Shown piece by piece: positions 8,624 to 17,777 of a stretch of DNA of 64,000 bases (position 1 is the stretch's first letter; every line of letters begins with the position of its first letter). The translations under genes were made by a program, and so were the position numbers. The notes below the pieces were generated by a model. It saw nothing but the letters and a program-made list of their open reading frames with translations. It was not told the origin of the DNA and did no database searches. This stretch comes from JAZKDW01 sp040387375 (lineage in GTDB: Bacteria; Pseudomonadota; Gammaproteobacteria; Burkholderiales; Burkholderiaceae_D). The stretch lies in assembly GCA_040387375.1 (NCBI GenBank), contig JAZKDW010000008.1, forward strand, positions 1 to 64,000, given 5' to 3'.

Positions 8624-10510
8624 CTATTCCGCGTTCCAGCTCTCCCATAGCGCGGGATCGAAATCCAGACGGCCGGGCCCATCGGCGCGCCAGTTCCCGG
8701 CCTCCTTCGTGATGCGCTCGCCGGCGACCGTGTAATTGAAGAGCAAGAGTCCCATATGTTCGCGGAGTTCGTTGCCGATCGAGACGGGATCGCCTAATTC
8801 GTTCGACAGTGCCTCAAACTTGCTCGCCTGCCTAGCGCTGTCGAGCCCGTTCCATCCTTCGATCCACAGGTCCGCGATGTGAATGTTCCGCCAGCTCGAC
8901 AGTGCGTAAAGACGCATGGCGCACAGGTTCATGCCCTCGGAACGGATGTCCGAAAGCAGTATTTCGTTCACGAGTGCCCGGGGATCGGCGAGCTGGTCCG
9001 AGCCGGGATCGAGATAGTGCCTCGCGGAGTTGATGATGCACGTATTGTGAGCGTCCCTGTGCATGCGGTTGTGGATGACGTCGACGCCATTCACCTGTAC
9101 CCGCTCGATGTTTCGCGGCGTCCATCCCCACTGGATCACCGGACCGTTCTCGAGCTTCCAGACCACGATGCCCTTGACCATGGTGTTGCTCCCATAGAGT
9201 TTCAGCACGTCGTCGTTGAGATGGAAGAACATGTCGCTCATCGTGCCGTTGTCGTACATCTCAATGCCGTCGGTCTGCCAGTACCAGCCGCCCAGCTGCT
9301 TGCTGTGGGACACATTCGCCACGATCGTGGGCTCGCCGTGGACCACGAACGAGTGATACGGAGCATTCGCCAGGGTGATGCCATGAATCGTCATCAGCTC
9401 GAATGCAGGAGTCGCATCGAACTCCAGCAGCTTCACGCATGTCCCATGGCAATCCAGCGTGTCCATCGACCGACGCTGGTAGCCGTTGGCACGGTCGGCC
9501 TCGTAGACGTACTCCTCGCCGGAGAGCACGCCGAATCCGGTGACCCCCAGCGCCGTCAGCTCGGGAAGCGCCGCGGGTGAAGCATGGAACTGGAACGCGC
9601 CCTTCACGTATGCCCCGGGCGCCAGATAGATCCAACGGACGTTCGGGTGAAGATTCGCGTGATGATTTCCGCCCATGTAGTACGTCCCTGGACGGAAGTA
9701 GATCACCTGGTCAGTCACCTCGTCAAGGTTCGAGAGCAGCCCTTCCGCGGGATAGTGGATAGTGTAGGAGGTCGACTGGGGATCGGGCGTCAGCCGTGCG
9801 GCGTCCCTGCCCACCGGGATGCGTTCGGCGAAGATCATGAGGCCGTTGCGCGGCTCCGTGTGCACCGCTCGATTGCCCGCGGGCTCGGTCGTCAATGCGC
9901 CGTTCGGGTCCTCGTAACTCGTCATCTGCTGGCTGTCGAATTCCACCGAGAAGCGGAATCCCTCCGGGACGCTCGGGACGAGTATCCGCACGGTTCTCTC
10001 GTTCACGAGCTCTTTCTGGAAGGTGAACCGCGTCGGCCGGATCGTCACCTGGTCCGCGGAAGTGAGTGCGGGCCCGTGCACGAGCTCCACGTAGACCCAC
10101 ACGTCCTCGTCGTGGAGGAACGACGACCAGCTCATGGTCATTCCGGCCTGCGCCGAGAACTCGGCGCCGTCTTCGTCGCTGTAGCCCACCTTGCCGAGCC
10201 CGCTGCGAGGAATGCTCATGTAGACGAAGGAGTCGTGCAGCTGGCCAGGCTGCGTCACCGGCGCGACATGCACCTGATACACAGTCGAGCTGCGTACGTT
10301 CCCCGGCGCGACGGCCGTTGAGGCGTTTGGCTCGCCGTTCGGATGAGACCAGGTCTGAACCTCAGCTTTCACCGCAGCAGCGCTCAGGAGCAGAAGGCCG
10401 AAGAAGATCGCCACGAGCCGGATCGTGGGCAACGTGCAGATGAGGGCGCGTGAAGGTATCGGGAATCCTGGAGGAGAGCGTGCTCCAAGAACTGCAACGA
10501 CGTTTTTCAT
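8624..10510 (-). CDS. Secreted glycoside hydrolase family 49 (dextranase-like)
   Basis: GH49 enzymes hydrolyse alpha-1,6 links of dextran, or alpha-1,4 links of pullulan in isopullulanases. An N-terminal hydrophobic segment (about 30-49, ending AAAVKA) is a signal peptide behind a long N-region. The N-terminal beta-sandwich carries WSHPNGEPN and HDSFVYMSIPRSG, both GH49 hallmarks. The right-handed beta-helix carries IYLAPGAYVKGAF, VLSGEEYVYEAD, WQTDGIEMY (Asp414), FHLNDDVLKLY (Asp433, Asp434) and GPVIQWGWTPRNI. The three Asp residues correspond to the catalytic trio of fungal Dex49A as I recall it. The ATG is preceded by GAGGTGG. It is the last gene of a three-gene minus-strand cluster. Dextranase is the best guess. 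Confidence 0.85.
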   Translation of the reverse strand: MKNVVAVLGARSPPGFPIPSRALICTLPTIRLVAIFFGLLLLSAAAVKAEVQTWSHPNGEPNASTAVAPGNVRSSTVYQVHVAPVTQPGQLHDSFVYMSIPRSGLGKVGYSDEDGAEFSAQAGMTMSWSSFLHDEDVWVYVELVHGPALTSADQVTIRPTRFTFQKELVNERTVRILVPSVPEGFRFSVEFDSQQMTSYEDPNGALTTEPAGNRAVHTEPRNGLMIFAERIPVGRDAARLTPDPQSTSYTIHYPAEGLLSNLDEVTDQVIYFRPGTYYMGGNHHANLHPNVRWIYLAPGAYVKGAFQFHASPAALPELTALGVTGFGVLSGEEYVYEADRANGYQRRSMDTLDCHGTCVKLLEFDATPAFELMTIHGITLANAPYHSFVVHGEPTIVANVSHSKQLGGWYWQTDGIEMYDNGTMSDMFFHLNDDVLKLYGSNTMVKGIVVWKLENGPVIQWGWTPRNIERVQVNGVDVIHNRMHRDAHNTCIINSARHYLDPGSDQLADPRALVNEILLSDIRSEGMNLCAMRLYALSSWRNIHIADLWIEGWNGLDSARQASKFEALSNELGDPVSIGNELREHMGLLLFNYTVAGERITKEAGNWRADGPGRLDFDPALWESWNAE

Positions 10511-10537
10511 GGGCCACCTCGATTCAGGGATAGGCTC

Positions 10538-12520
10538 TCAGTAAATGCCGCGGGACACCTGCTGCATCGAATATTCGAGCGTGAGATCGTTGAACATCAC
10601 CCGATAGAAGCCGCCTTCGGGAACCGAGATCCGGATATTGGGGCCGCCGCCCGTGGTGAGCGTCGCGACGCCCGAGAAGCCTTGAGCATTGCCCCAGTCG
10701 TCCTTGCTCCAGTCGTTTGAATTCGCGAACTTGAATTCGTGGTTGCCCGCCGGAATCCGCACCGTCTCCGCGACCCACTTCTCGCCCTTGAGCTGCATCT
10801 CGATGTTCGGAGCCCAGTTGGTGAAGGTTCCGCCGATGTACATCGCGGGCTGGTGCCCGCCGGTGACCGCGAATGATCCCGTTACGGGAATTGCAGCGCA
10901 CCACGTGCCATCGCCCGGCTGGCTCGCGACGACGTAGACGATCCCGGACTTGCCGGTCGGCTGCGCCTGGTTTCCGCTTATCTCCGCCGGTCCGAGCGCG
11001 ACCTCGAACTGCACGGGCAGCCCGGAGCTAGCGGTCGCCGACAGCGTGGGGCCGGGGTTCCCGTAGACGACGTCCGCGATTGCGTCGAGCTTGATGGTTT
11101 GCGCAGTGCAGGTCGTGCTCGCGCCCTGTGTGAGCCGCAGGATCATGCTCGCGTGCGGCGCGAGCTCGACGGAGATGGCGCTCATTGCGGGGAGCGGCGC
11201 GCGCTGCCCCAGATCCCTGACGGCCGCCTCACCCTGGACGCCGGCGTCGGCGAACGAAAGCGATCGTGTCCTGGGAGTCGATTCGCGGTTGAAGAGTCCG
11301 ACGATCACGTCGCCATTCGACATCGGCCCCGTCCAGATCTGGCTGGCCTCGTTCGTCGGATCGTTCGAGCGCGGCTTGCCGACGAACCCGTCCGCGTTCA
11401 GCGCAAGCATCTCCTCGTTCTGGTAGACCCAGAGGTCGTCGCCAATCGTGTCGTGCCGGTCGGCGGCCGCGATGGGCCCGCCCGCGATCAGGTTCATGGA
11501 GATGACGGTGCGCCGCTCGACGTCCGTCGAGAACGTATTCATCCGAAGGAAATCGCCATCGAGGCGCACCCGTTCGCGGCCCGACAGATAGGACCAGTAG
11601 GTGAAGCCATCGGCGGCGTTCGCCCACTGTGACCAGTCTTGGAAACGGTGTCCGCGGTCCTTGTCGCTGAACTTCCACCATTCGCCGTAATCGACGTCCT
11701 CGTTGATGCGGAAACTGTTGGCGTACTGGCGCTCGAGCGCGGCTTCTTCATAGAGATGCGGCATCGCGAAGCTGAGATACACGCCGTACTGGTCGGCCGC
11801 CTCGCGCATCCAGCGAAGCGCCGTCGCGTAATGCTCGCGAGGCCGGTCAGGCCCTACCCGCCCGAGATAGTGGTCGAACCCGTTCTCGTACCAGGAGAGG
11901 AAGTCGACCCGCAGGTGGTCGATGCCCATGTTCGCGTAGTACGCGATGTACCCCTTCACATACTGCTCGGCCCCCGGCCGGTCGACATGCACCCACCTGA
12001 ACACGGACTGCTCGGACGGATCGATGAGGGTGCTGACGGGAATGTCGGTCCCGACGATCTTCGTCTCCGTATCCGTTGGAGCGACGTGCACTGTCAGCGG
12101 GTTCTCGTACATGCCGAGCCGCATGCCCCGGGAGCGCAGGTGCTGGGACCACCAGGCGTAGTCGTGCACCCAATGCTGCGAGTGCGAAGCGCGGTAGCCG
12201 TTCTCGTTGAGCCTGAGCGTGTCGCCCCAGCCATCGATCGCCACCATGTCGTAGCCATACGGCTTGAGATTCGCCTCGACCCAGTCGATGTCGGCCTGAA
12301 ACTCGGATTCCGGGATGTAATTCTCCACGTTCGTGGCGGGATTGAGCGGCGTGCTGTTTTCCTCCTGCTGCTGCCGCACGATGTGGTACTCGTACACGCT
12401 CCAGTAGAGCGGTGGCTTGAACGGATCAGCGCGCTCTGCTGCGCCAGCGCCTCCTGAGTACGAACCAAGGCTCAGAACGGCAAGGCAGGCGATCAGGAAT
12501 CGATTCAGATAAGTCTTCAT
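10538..12520 (-). CDS. Secreted GH27-type alpha-glycosidase, isomaltodextranase-like, with C-terminal beta domains
   Basis: From ATG 12520 the product has a signal peptide (about 1-28, ending GGAGAAE). A TIM-barrel of clan GH-D follows: YDMVAIDGWGD, MRLGMYENP, HLRVDFLSWYE with nucleophile Asp at about 206, and RINEDVDYGEWW with the acid/base Asp at 275 or 277. Next come an antiparallel beta domain, an Ig-like stretch, and a C-terminal module (MYIGGTFTNWAPNIEM... PAGNHEFKFAN) resembling starch-binding CBM48/SusE-type domains. GH27 holds alpha-galactosidases and isomaltodextranases. The divergent barrel and the GH49 neighbour favour isomaltodextranase, which releases isomaltose from dextran. 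This is an inference; alpha-galactosidase is the alternative. An earlier TTG at 12535 is possible. Confidence 0.75.
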   Translation of the reverse strand: MKTYLNRFLIACLAVLSLGSYSGGAGAAERADPFKPPLYWSVYEYHIVRQQQEENSTPLNPATNVENYIPESEFQADIDWVEANLKPYGYDMVAIDGWGDTLRLNENGYRASHSQHWVHDYAWWSQHLRSRGMRLGMYENPLTVHVAPTDTETKIVGTDIPVSTLIDPSEQSVFRWVHVDRPGAEQYVKGYIAYYANMGIDHLRVDFLSWYENGFDHYLGRVGPDRPREHYATALRWMREAADQYGVYLSFAMPHLYEEAALERQYANSFRINEDVDYGEWWKFSDKDRGHRFQDWSQWANAADGFTYWSYLSGRERVRLDGDFLRMNTFSTDVERRTVISMNLIAGGPIAAADRHDTIGDDLWVYQNEEMLALNADGFVGKPRSNDPTNEASQIWTGPMSNGDVIVGLFNRESTPRTRSLSFADAGVQGEAAVRDLGQRAPLPAMSAISVELAPHASMILRLTQGASTTCTAQTIKLDAIADVVYGNPGPTLSATASSGLPVQFEVALGPAEISGNQAQPTGKSGIVYVVASQPGDGTWCAAIPVTGSFAVTGGHQPAMYIGGTFTNWAPNIEMQLKGEKWVAETVRIPAGNHEFKFANSNDWSKDDWGNAQGFSGVATLTTGGGPNIRISVPEGGFYRVMFNDLTLEYSMQQVSRGIY

Positions 12521-12605
12521 GCTTCGGTCTGCCAACGAAAGAAACAGTACGCCCCCCGACCGATGGCATCACTAGCGGCGCCATCGGTGCGAGGGGTCTT
12601 CTTGC

Positions 12606-14816
12606 CTAATTGGCCTGGGCCGCCTGCGGCTGACGCTGAACCACGATCGTGCGTCCGGCGATGCCCTCCAGATCGATCTTGAGGCCGCCCGTCGCAGACA
12701 CCGCTCCTGCACTCTGGCCGGAGATGACATCGACGGTTCCCACTCCCGCGAGCGTCGCCGCCGGGATGCCCGGCGGGGTCTGGGTGAGATCCACTTCGAC
12801 GCTCGTCGCATTGCGTCCGTAGTTGAGCGCAGTGACCGCGAGATTCTGCGAATCAGGGAGCGTCATGACGAGGACGGCGACGCCGGGATCGTTGACGGGC
12901 GGAACGGCATTCATCGTGGCTTCGGAGATGCGGTGCTGCTCACGCGCCGCGAGCATCGCCTTCAGCCGGCTCACGAACGAGTTGGGGTCCTGGAGCTGCT
13001 GTGGCAGCGGCCCGTAGAGCGACTTCGCCTCCGGCAGCCCCCTCACCGCCGTGGTCGTCTTGGAGCTCGCGTCCATCAGGTCCACCCCGCCGCGGTTGAT
13101 CCAGCGCCAGTCCCCGCCTGCGGTCAGATCGGCGGGAACACTCTCCACCGGGATTGGCAGCGCCCCGACGAGGTCCCAGGAGGAGAGGGCGAACACGCCC
13201 GGAATCATGGCATTGGCGTGCGCGACCAGGAGATGCCCGCGCCGGACGGTCTCCACCTGCTCGGGAGTGGCGTTGTACGGGTCTGTGACACCGAGCGCGG
13301 GAGCGATGAACCCGGCGAAGGTGGTGGCGACACCGTCCTGTTCCGGGCGATACAGCCGATTGTAGGGCGCAGCGCCCACGGTCGAGCGCATGGTGTCGAG
13401 GATCTGCCCCTTGAGCTGCTGGCCGTTGAGTTGGCGGCCCTCGAAGTCGAAATCGCCGTGGGAGCCGAGCTCGAACAGCTGAAACGTAATCTCGTCGTGA
13501 TTCTGCAGGTCGTGAACCAGCGTGCTGGACTGTACGCCCGCGTCGAGCATGAAGTGATGCGCGAGCCGCAGCGGCAGCGCGTCCCCATTGATCAGCCCAT
13601 AGAGGGCCTCAGCGCGCGTGAAGAAGTCGTACGACATGTCCGGACCGTTCTCGGCGAACTGCTTGAGCGTCTCGAGTGGTGCGGCGAACTCCTGGTATGT
13701 GAATCCGCCGAGCTTGCGGGCCGCCATCGAGATATCGGTCGTGGACACGTTCGCGAGCGGAGTGAGGTACGTCGACGCCATATCATTGTCCTTCTGCGGC
13801 TCGAGCCCGAGGAAGGTATCGGCATCGAGACGGACCACCGGTACACCGCGGTCAATGAGGTTGTGCGCGAGGTCGCCGAAGTTCACGCGGCGAGCGGCAT
13901 AGGATGGATCGAGCCAGTTGTACGTCGGCTGGGCCGGCTTGAAGACGTGCAGAAAGACCCAGCGCCGCGTCTGGCCGTCGACGCCGACGATTGCCGGCGT
14001 CGCGCTCCAGCCGCTCCAGGTCTCCGCTTGCGGATCGGCGTCCGCCGAATTGATGTTGCCGGGTATGTATCCAAGCTCCTTGAGCTGCGCGGCGGCTTCG
14101 CGCGAGACGTGTGCCATGCCCCAGATGTCGTCGACCGGCGGCAGGAGTCCCCAATGCTCCGGCGCGATCTGGACCATGTTATACAGGCCGGGATAGTCCT
14201 TGTACGCTCGCTGGGCGAGCCGGAAGTCGGGCCCGAGGCCCGAGTGCAGAGGCACGAGGTCGCTGCCGATGACCGCGCCGTTCTGTCGCGCATTCGCGAC
14301 CATCTGCCGGTATTCCTCATCGGTTCCGATCTCCGGTGCGGTGTCGAGTCCGATGCGGTCGAAATAGCCGTCGATCGTCGGAGTGAACTCCGTGCCCCGG
14401 ATTCCGCCTGCGCGTTGGGTCGGATTGGTCCGCATGAGTTCGATTCCGATGTCGCCGGCTGCAGCCCAGAACGCCGGATCGGACCACGACCTGACGACGG
14501 AGGCGCTCTCCGGCGTGATCTCGGAGGCGGGATAGCGCAGCAGCCACGTTGAGGCGAGCTGCACGAGCTTCAATGGCTCGGGCACGCCGAAGTCCTCCCG
14601 CCACTGGACCCCCATGCCGGAGATCCGGTCGGCCACCTGGTCGGACTGGAACAGCATCGAGTTCTGTTCCAGAAACTGTATGTATTCGGGACTGTCTTGC
14701 GCTGCCGCGGCTGCTGGACTGACTGGCGCCGGCACGCCTGCGAGTGCGGGCGGCGGATCGCCGCCGCTCACGACCACAAATACCAACGAGGCAAGAATTG
14801 AAGAAATTTTTTTCAT
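12606..14816 (-). CDS. Exported GH13 family alpha-glucan enzyme, trehalose-synthase-like
   Basis: Residues 1-27 form a signal peptide (MKKISSILASLVFVVVSG...PALA), and AGGAG precedes the ATG. GH13 signatures: region I as DLVPLHSG (about 186-193), region II as VVRLDADTFLGLE with nucleophile Asp331, a candidate acid Glu376 in FTYQEFAAP, and region IV as LQNHDE (His440, Asp441). The LQNHDE and LVAHANAMIPGVFALSSWDLVGALP context resembles trehalose synthase (TreS) more than alpha-amylase. Cytoplasmic TreS has no signal peptide, so the real substrate may be an isomalto- or malto-oligosaccharide. It is the first gene of the glycosidase cluster; gaps to the next genes are 85 and 27 bases. Confidence 0.75.
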   Translation of the reverse strand: MKKISSILASLVFVVVSGGDPPPALAGVPAPVSPAAAAAQDSPEYIQFLEQNSMLFQSDQVADRISGMGVQWREDFGVPEPLKLVQLASTWLLRYPASEITPESASVVRSWSDPAFWAAAGDIGIELMRTNPTQRAGGIRGTEFTPTIDGYFDRIGLDTAPEIGTDEEYRQMVANARQNGAVIGSDLVPLHSGLGPDFRLAQRAYKDYPGLYNMVQIAPEHWGLLPPVDDIWGMAHVSREAAAQLKELGYIPGNINSADADPQAETWSGWSATPAIVGVDGQTRRWVFLHVFKPAQPTYNWLDPSYAARRVNFGDLAHNLIDRGVPVVRLDADTFLGLEPQKDNDMASTYLTPLANVSTTDISMAARKLGGFTYQEFAAPLETLKQFAENGPDMSYDFFTRAEALYGLINGDALPLRLAHHFMLDAGVQSSTLVHDLQNHDEITFQLFELGSHGDFDFEGRQLNGQQLKGQILDTMRSTVGAAPYNRLYRPEQDGVATTFAGFIAPALGVTDPYNATPEQVETVRRGHLLVAHANAMIPGVFALSSWDLVGALPIPVESVPADLTAGGDWRWINRGGVDLMDASSKTTTAVRGLPEAKSLYGPLPQQLQDPNSFVSRLKAMLAAREQHRISEATMNAVPPVNDPGVAVLVMTLPDSQNLAVTALNYGRNATSVEVDLTQTPPGIPAATLAGVGTVDVISGQSAGAVSATGGLKIDLEGIAGRTIVVQRQPQAAQAN

Positions 14817-14841
14817 GATTCACTCCTAAATTGAATTGACA

Positions 14842-15120
14842 TTAACTTTGACTTTGCGAGCAACGATTGCTCGCGTTGACGAGAAGGGGGCGCAGGCTTT
14901 CAGCGAAGGGAATGAAGTAGATAGCAGTTTCGTGGAACCTCCAACGCCGCGCGGCCCGTCGTAGCCAGAGGCGCTGAAGTGGCCGGGGAAGCGTGGGCAA
15001 TTTGCCGGCATACACCTGCACGATTTCGCTGCCGACAACCTGGTCCGAGTTCGTCAGGTTCACGGTGACCGGCCAGTGCGCAGCGACTTGCTGGACGAAC
15101 TGTTGTCCGTTCCGGCGAAG
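14842..15120 (-). pseudogene. Fragment resembling the C-terminal FnIII-like domain of a GH3 glycosidase
   Basis: Read on the minus strand, one frame gives WPVTVNLTNSDQVVGSEIVQ followed by VYAGKLPT and LPRPLQRL. This matches the pattern of GH3 C-terminal domains, where an NTG-x-RAGxEVVQVY segment precedes PRPxKxL. After that point the similarity stops and the frame runs into unrelated sequence. No start, catalytic domain or ribosome site is present. I read it as a decayed remnant belonging to the glycosidase island. The match is by eye only. Confidence 0.5.
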
Positions 15121-15848
15121 ATGAGTTGCCGCAACCGGCGATGATCGCGATTGCGGCCGTGCAGGGATTCGCTGTGATGGAACGCCGGATATCTGAGAAC
15201 TTCAGCGGGAAATACATGGCGGATCCTTTACTCATAACGGTCCCTTTCCGTCTGAGCAGATATACGGGGCATGCATAACCCATAGCCCTTGGTGAAACGA
15301 GAGTCATCCATGCGGCACCGGCAGCCGGGCGTCCTTGGCGATCTTCGATCCTGGCTGTTACCGGAACATATCGCTTGCGCCGGAACCCTCATGAAAAATT
15401 TCTAGGCGACGAACTTAGTTTAGTTCTATTTGACTTGCTCGCTACCCTGGATTTGTGTAGAGCTAAAACTGTTTGATTTTCCTCAAAGGGTAGCTTGGAC
15501 CTTGCACAAAAAGGACGTCTGCAAAACCGTATATTAATTTCGGCTCGTACGTTAAGCAAAAGCGCAGTTGTATTGCCGCGGCCCATTCATATGATGCGCG
15601 AAACAGCGAAATGCGGCATCGCGATGATGGATATTGGGATCGATTTTCACAACCCGATAGAGCGCGCGTGATTCGTCGAAAACCCTTCGCGTACTCCGTT
15701 TGAAAAGATGTGCTTTTCCGAAAGCATTCATGTCGGGAATCGAGACGGACCCCTTGTCTCGTACAGAATCCGAAGCATGACGATTGTGCGCAGGCGAAAG
15801 CCTTTGTCTTTATTGTGAAGGTTTTTACAGAGGGATTGCTCTATAATG
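15121..15848. other. Non-coding stretch inside the island, nothing recognised
   Basis: About 0.7 kb with only short, unconvincing frames. The right half is clearly AT-richer than the glycosidase genes. No RNA gene, paired repeat or strong promoter could be supported. Its position between a GH3 remnant and an integrase remnant suggests degraded mobile-element DNA. Confidence 0.5.
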
Positions 15849-16190
15849 CTAACAGTTGCTCTCGCGCCTTTTCAGATAGGTGCTTTCCACATTTTTTTGA
15901 TCCGTTGCGGATGTGGAGCCCGTTTTTGCGGCTAACTTTTCTTGAAGCCTTCTGTTCTGCATTGTGATCATTTGGCCGATCTCGGGATTATCTGCGTCCG
16001 GGATTACCTCATTCGCGAGCCACTTTAGATAATCCCCAGGTTTTTGGTTCTCATGCGTGGCCTTCAGACGGATGCTACGGGTAACATAGGCAGTTGGATA
16101 GAACAAAGGAAATCCAAGTTCTTCGCTGGCATAAATCTGGGAGAACCGCTCGCCGTTCGACGCGATGAATGATTTTATTTTGAAGGGCAT
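15849..16190 (-). pseudogene. Truncated integrase N-terminal region
   Basis: The 113-residue frame begins MPFKIKSFIASNGERFSQIY and continues through LGFPLFYPTAYVTRSIRLK, a pattern I know from the N-terminal arm-binding region of a proteobacterial tyrosine-recombinase family. Integrases have about 350-650 residues, and no catalytic Arg-His-Arg-Tyr region follows. It is therefore most likely a remnant. Its composition is lower in G+C than dnaQ next door. A small intact protein of unknown function is the alternative. Confidence 0.5.
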
Positions 16191-16349
16191 CAGGGCACCT
16201 TTTTGTTGGTAATGTTTACAAAAAACTCAACTCTTATGGACGCATAATCAACGTTTACACTTTATGCAAGATTGTTTTATGAAAAATATCTGCTTTTATA
16301 GTATTGTTTTATAGGAAGGCAATCAAACGAACGAAGCGGGGAGCGGGAA

Positions 16350-17078
16350 GTGGGTTTACAAAAAAATTCTAACAGGTTGGTAGTTCTCGATACTGAAACC
16401 ACTGGCCTCAACCCGCGCTCCGGCGACCGCATCATCGAAGTCGGCTGCGTTGAACTGATCAATCGCCGCCTGACCGGCAATAATTTTCACGCGTACATCA
16501 ATCCCGAGCGTGACTCGGAAGAGGGCGCACTTGCGGTGCATGGACTGACTACCGACTTCCTCAGCGACAAGCCAAAATTTGCCGAGATCGCCAATGAATT
16601 GCGCGATTACCTGAGCGGCGCCGAAATCATCATCCACAATGCGTCATTCGACGTCGGATTTCTGGATGCCGAGTTCGCCAGGCTGAATTTTCCGCGCTTC
16701 GCCGAACACGTGGGAACAATCACCGACACGCTGCTGCAGGCCAAGGAAATGCACCCTGGCAAGCGCAATTCACTTGATGCCCTCTGCGACCGTTATGGCA
16801 TCTCGAACGCACACCGCACGCTGCATGGCGCCCTGCTGGACGCGGAACTGCTGGCGGAAGTCTATCTGGCAATGTCGCGCGGCCAGAACAGTCTGAGCAT
16901 GGACCTGTCCATGGATGAGGAGGCTGCCGGCGGCAGTGACATCACGCTGGCGCCGATACCCGCAATCATCGTGCTGCAAGCCACCGAAGCGGAATTGGGC
17001 GACCATGAGATGGTGATGAAAAGCCTGGACAAGGAAGTCAGGGGCAGTTGCCTCTGGCGCGCAATCACGGCAAATTGA
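16350..17078 (+). CDS. dnaQ: DNA polymerase III subunit epsilon (3'-5' proofreading exonuclease)
   Basis: This is the proofreading subunit of the replicase core. The DEDDh exonuclease motifs are complete: ExoI VVLDTETTGLNP (Asp14, Glu16), ExoII IHNASFDVGFLDAEF, and ExoIII HRTLHGALLDAELLAEVY with the general-base His and last Asp. The extended C-terminal tail, which binds the alpha subunit, ends in CLWRA-like sequence. The 242-residue length is standard. The GTG start at 16350 is preceded by purine-rich GGGGAGCGGGAA. Usually dnaQ follows rnhA; here 12.4 kb of pump and island genes intervene. The tRNA-Val promoter overlaps its 3' end. Confidence 0.95.
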   Translation: MGLQKNSNRLVVLDTETTGLNPRSGDRIIEVGCVELINRRLTGNNFHAYINPERDSEEGALAVHGLTTDFLSDKPKFAEIANELRDYLSGAEIIIHNASFDVGFLDAEFARLNFPRFAEHVGTITDTLLQAKEMHPGKRNSLDALCDRYGISNAHRTLHGALLDAELLAEVYLAMSRGQNSLSMDLSMDEEAAGGSDITLAPIPAIIVLQATEAELGDHEMVMKSLDKEVRGSCLWRAITAN

Positions 17079-17103
17079 TTCGCTCAATCATATGTGCGAT
17101 AAT
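17075..17103 (+). promoter_or_regulatory. Promoter of tRNA-Val
   Basis: A -35 box TTGATT (17075-17080) and a -10 box GATAAT (17098-17103) are separated by exactly 17 bases. Transcription would start about 6-8 bases before the mature tRNA. The -35 box overlaps the dnaQ stop codon, so the tRNA can be transcribed independently. Confidence 0.6.
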
Positions 17104-17115
17104 TCGGCCCGACCC

Positions 17116-17190
17116 GGGAGGTTAGCTCAGGGGTAGAGCGATCGCCTCACACGCGATAGGTCGCTGGTTCGAAACCAGCACTTCCCACCA
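17116..17190 (+). tRNA. tRNA-Val (anticodon CAC)
   Basis: A complete 75-base cloverleaf with encoded CCA. The acceptor stem GGGAGGT pairs with ACTTCCC, with one G-T wobble. The D-arm contains AGCTCAGGGGTAGAGC. The anticodon stem ATCGC/GCGAT encloses loop CTCACAC, giving anticodon CAC, which reads valine codon GTG. The T-arm GCTGG-TTCGAAA-CCAGC is perfect. Confidence 0.95.
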
Positions 17191-17216
17191 ATATCTGCAA
17201 GAAAATCCGTAATTTG

Positions 17217-17247
17217 AAAAAGCCGACTGCAAGAGGTCGGCTTTTTT
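17217..17247 (+). terminator. Rho-independent terminator after tRNA-Val
   Basis: Stem AGCCGAC (17221-17227) and GTCGGCT (17236-17242) with an 8-base loop is followed by a run of T and preceded by a run of A. It lies 27 bases after the tRNA. Confidence 0.85.
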
Positions 17248-17310
17248 CATTTAAGGCCTCCATCCCGACAGAGAGGGCGCTGCTCTCATGCTTGAATCCT
17301 GTCCTGCTAT

Positions 17311-17486
17311 TAAGTACCCACCGGGAATAAATTATGAGCGTCTGCGGGTCGGGCCGGCGCGCTGCTGCGTTGCCCGGCCCTTGCAGTGGGGCCGCCGAGG
17401 TGCTCGCACTGCGGCGGCCCGGGCGCCTTGCATCGCATCCGACTGGACCCGCATCCATCTCACAATTTATTCCCGATGGGTACTTA
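17311..17486. repeat. Long palindromic repeat, arm type 3 (copy A)
   Basis: The element starts TAAGTACCC and ends GGGTACTTA. The arms carry AATAAATT near the left end and ACAATTTATT near the right end. The core contains GCGTTGCCCGGCCCTTGCAG and GGCGCCTTGCATC. It matches the copy at 36861 in the same orientation and the copy at 24830 in reverse; it is about 14 bases longer in the centre. It lies between the tRNA-Val terminator and the lipoprotein genes. The rest of 17191-17777 is AT-rich and shows no gene. Confidence 0.85.
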
Positions 17487-17777
17487 GAGCGCTACGTTCA
17501 AACATCGTACGGACCCATCGCAAATCCCGGCTGTCTTGTTGTTGCTAAATCAAATTAAGTTGTTTTTAAGATATTAAATAGTGTAAAAATGATAATTATG
17601 ATGACAATTTAATAATTCGGAATTACGCTACGTAATAGTTTTCTTTTTGATAATAATTCTCGAGAACAGGCAGTCATATAGCTACAACTTGCAGCGCATA
17701 GATGTCCATTGGTAACGCCGATAAAGATTTTCGTTTTTCCACATAAAAAAAGCAAAACAACCGGTCGGGGAAATAGC

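Noticed and set aside
12933..14552. 539-residue frame opposite the GH13 gene
   Set aside because: Shadow of a real gene; no domain or start site.
17116..17190. tRNA-Val as attachment site of the glycosidase island
   Set aside because: The tRNA is complete with its own promoter and terminator, and no direct repeat of its 3' end was seen at the other side of the island.
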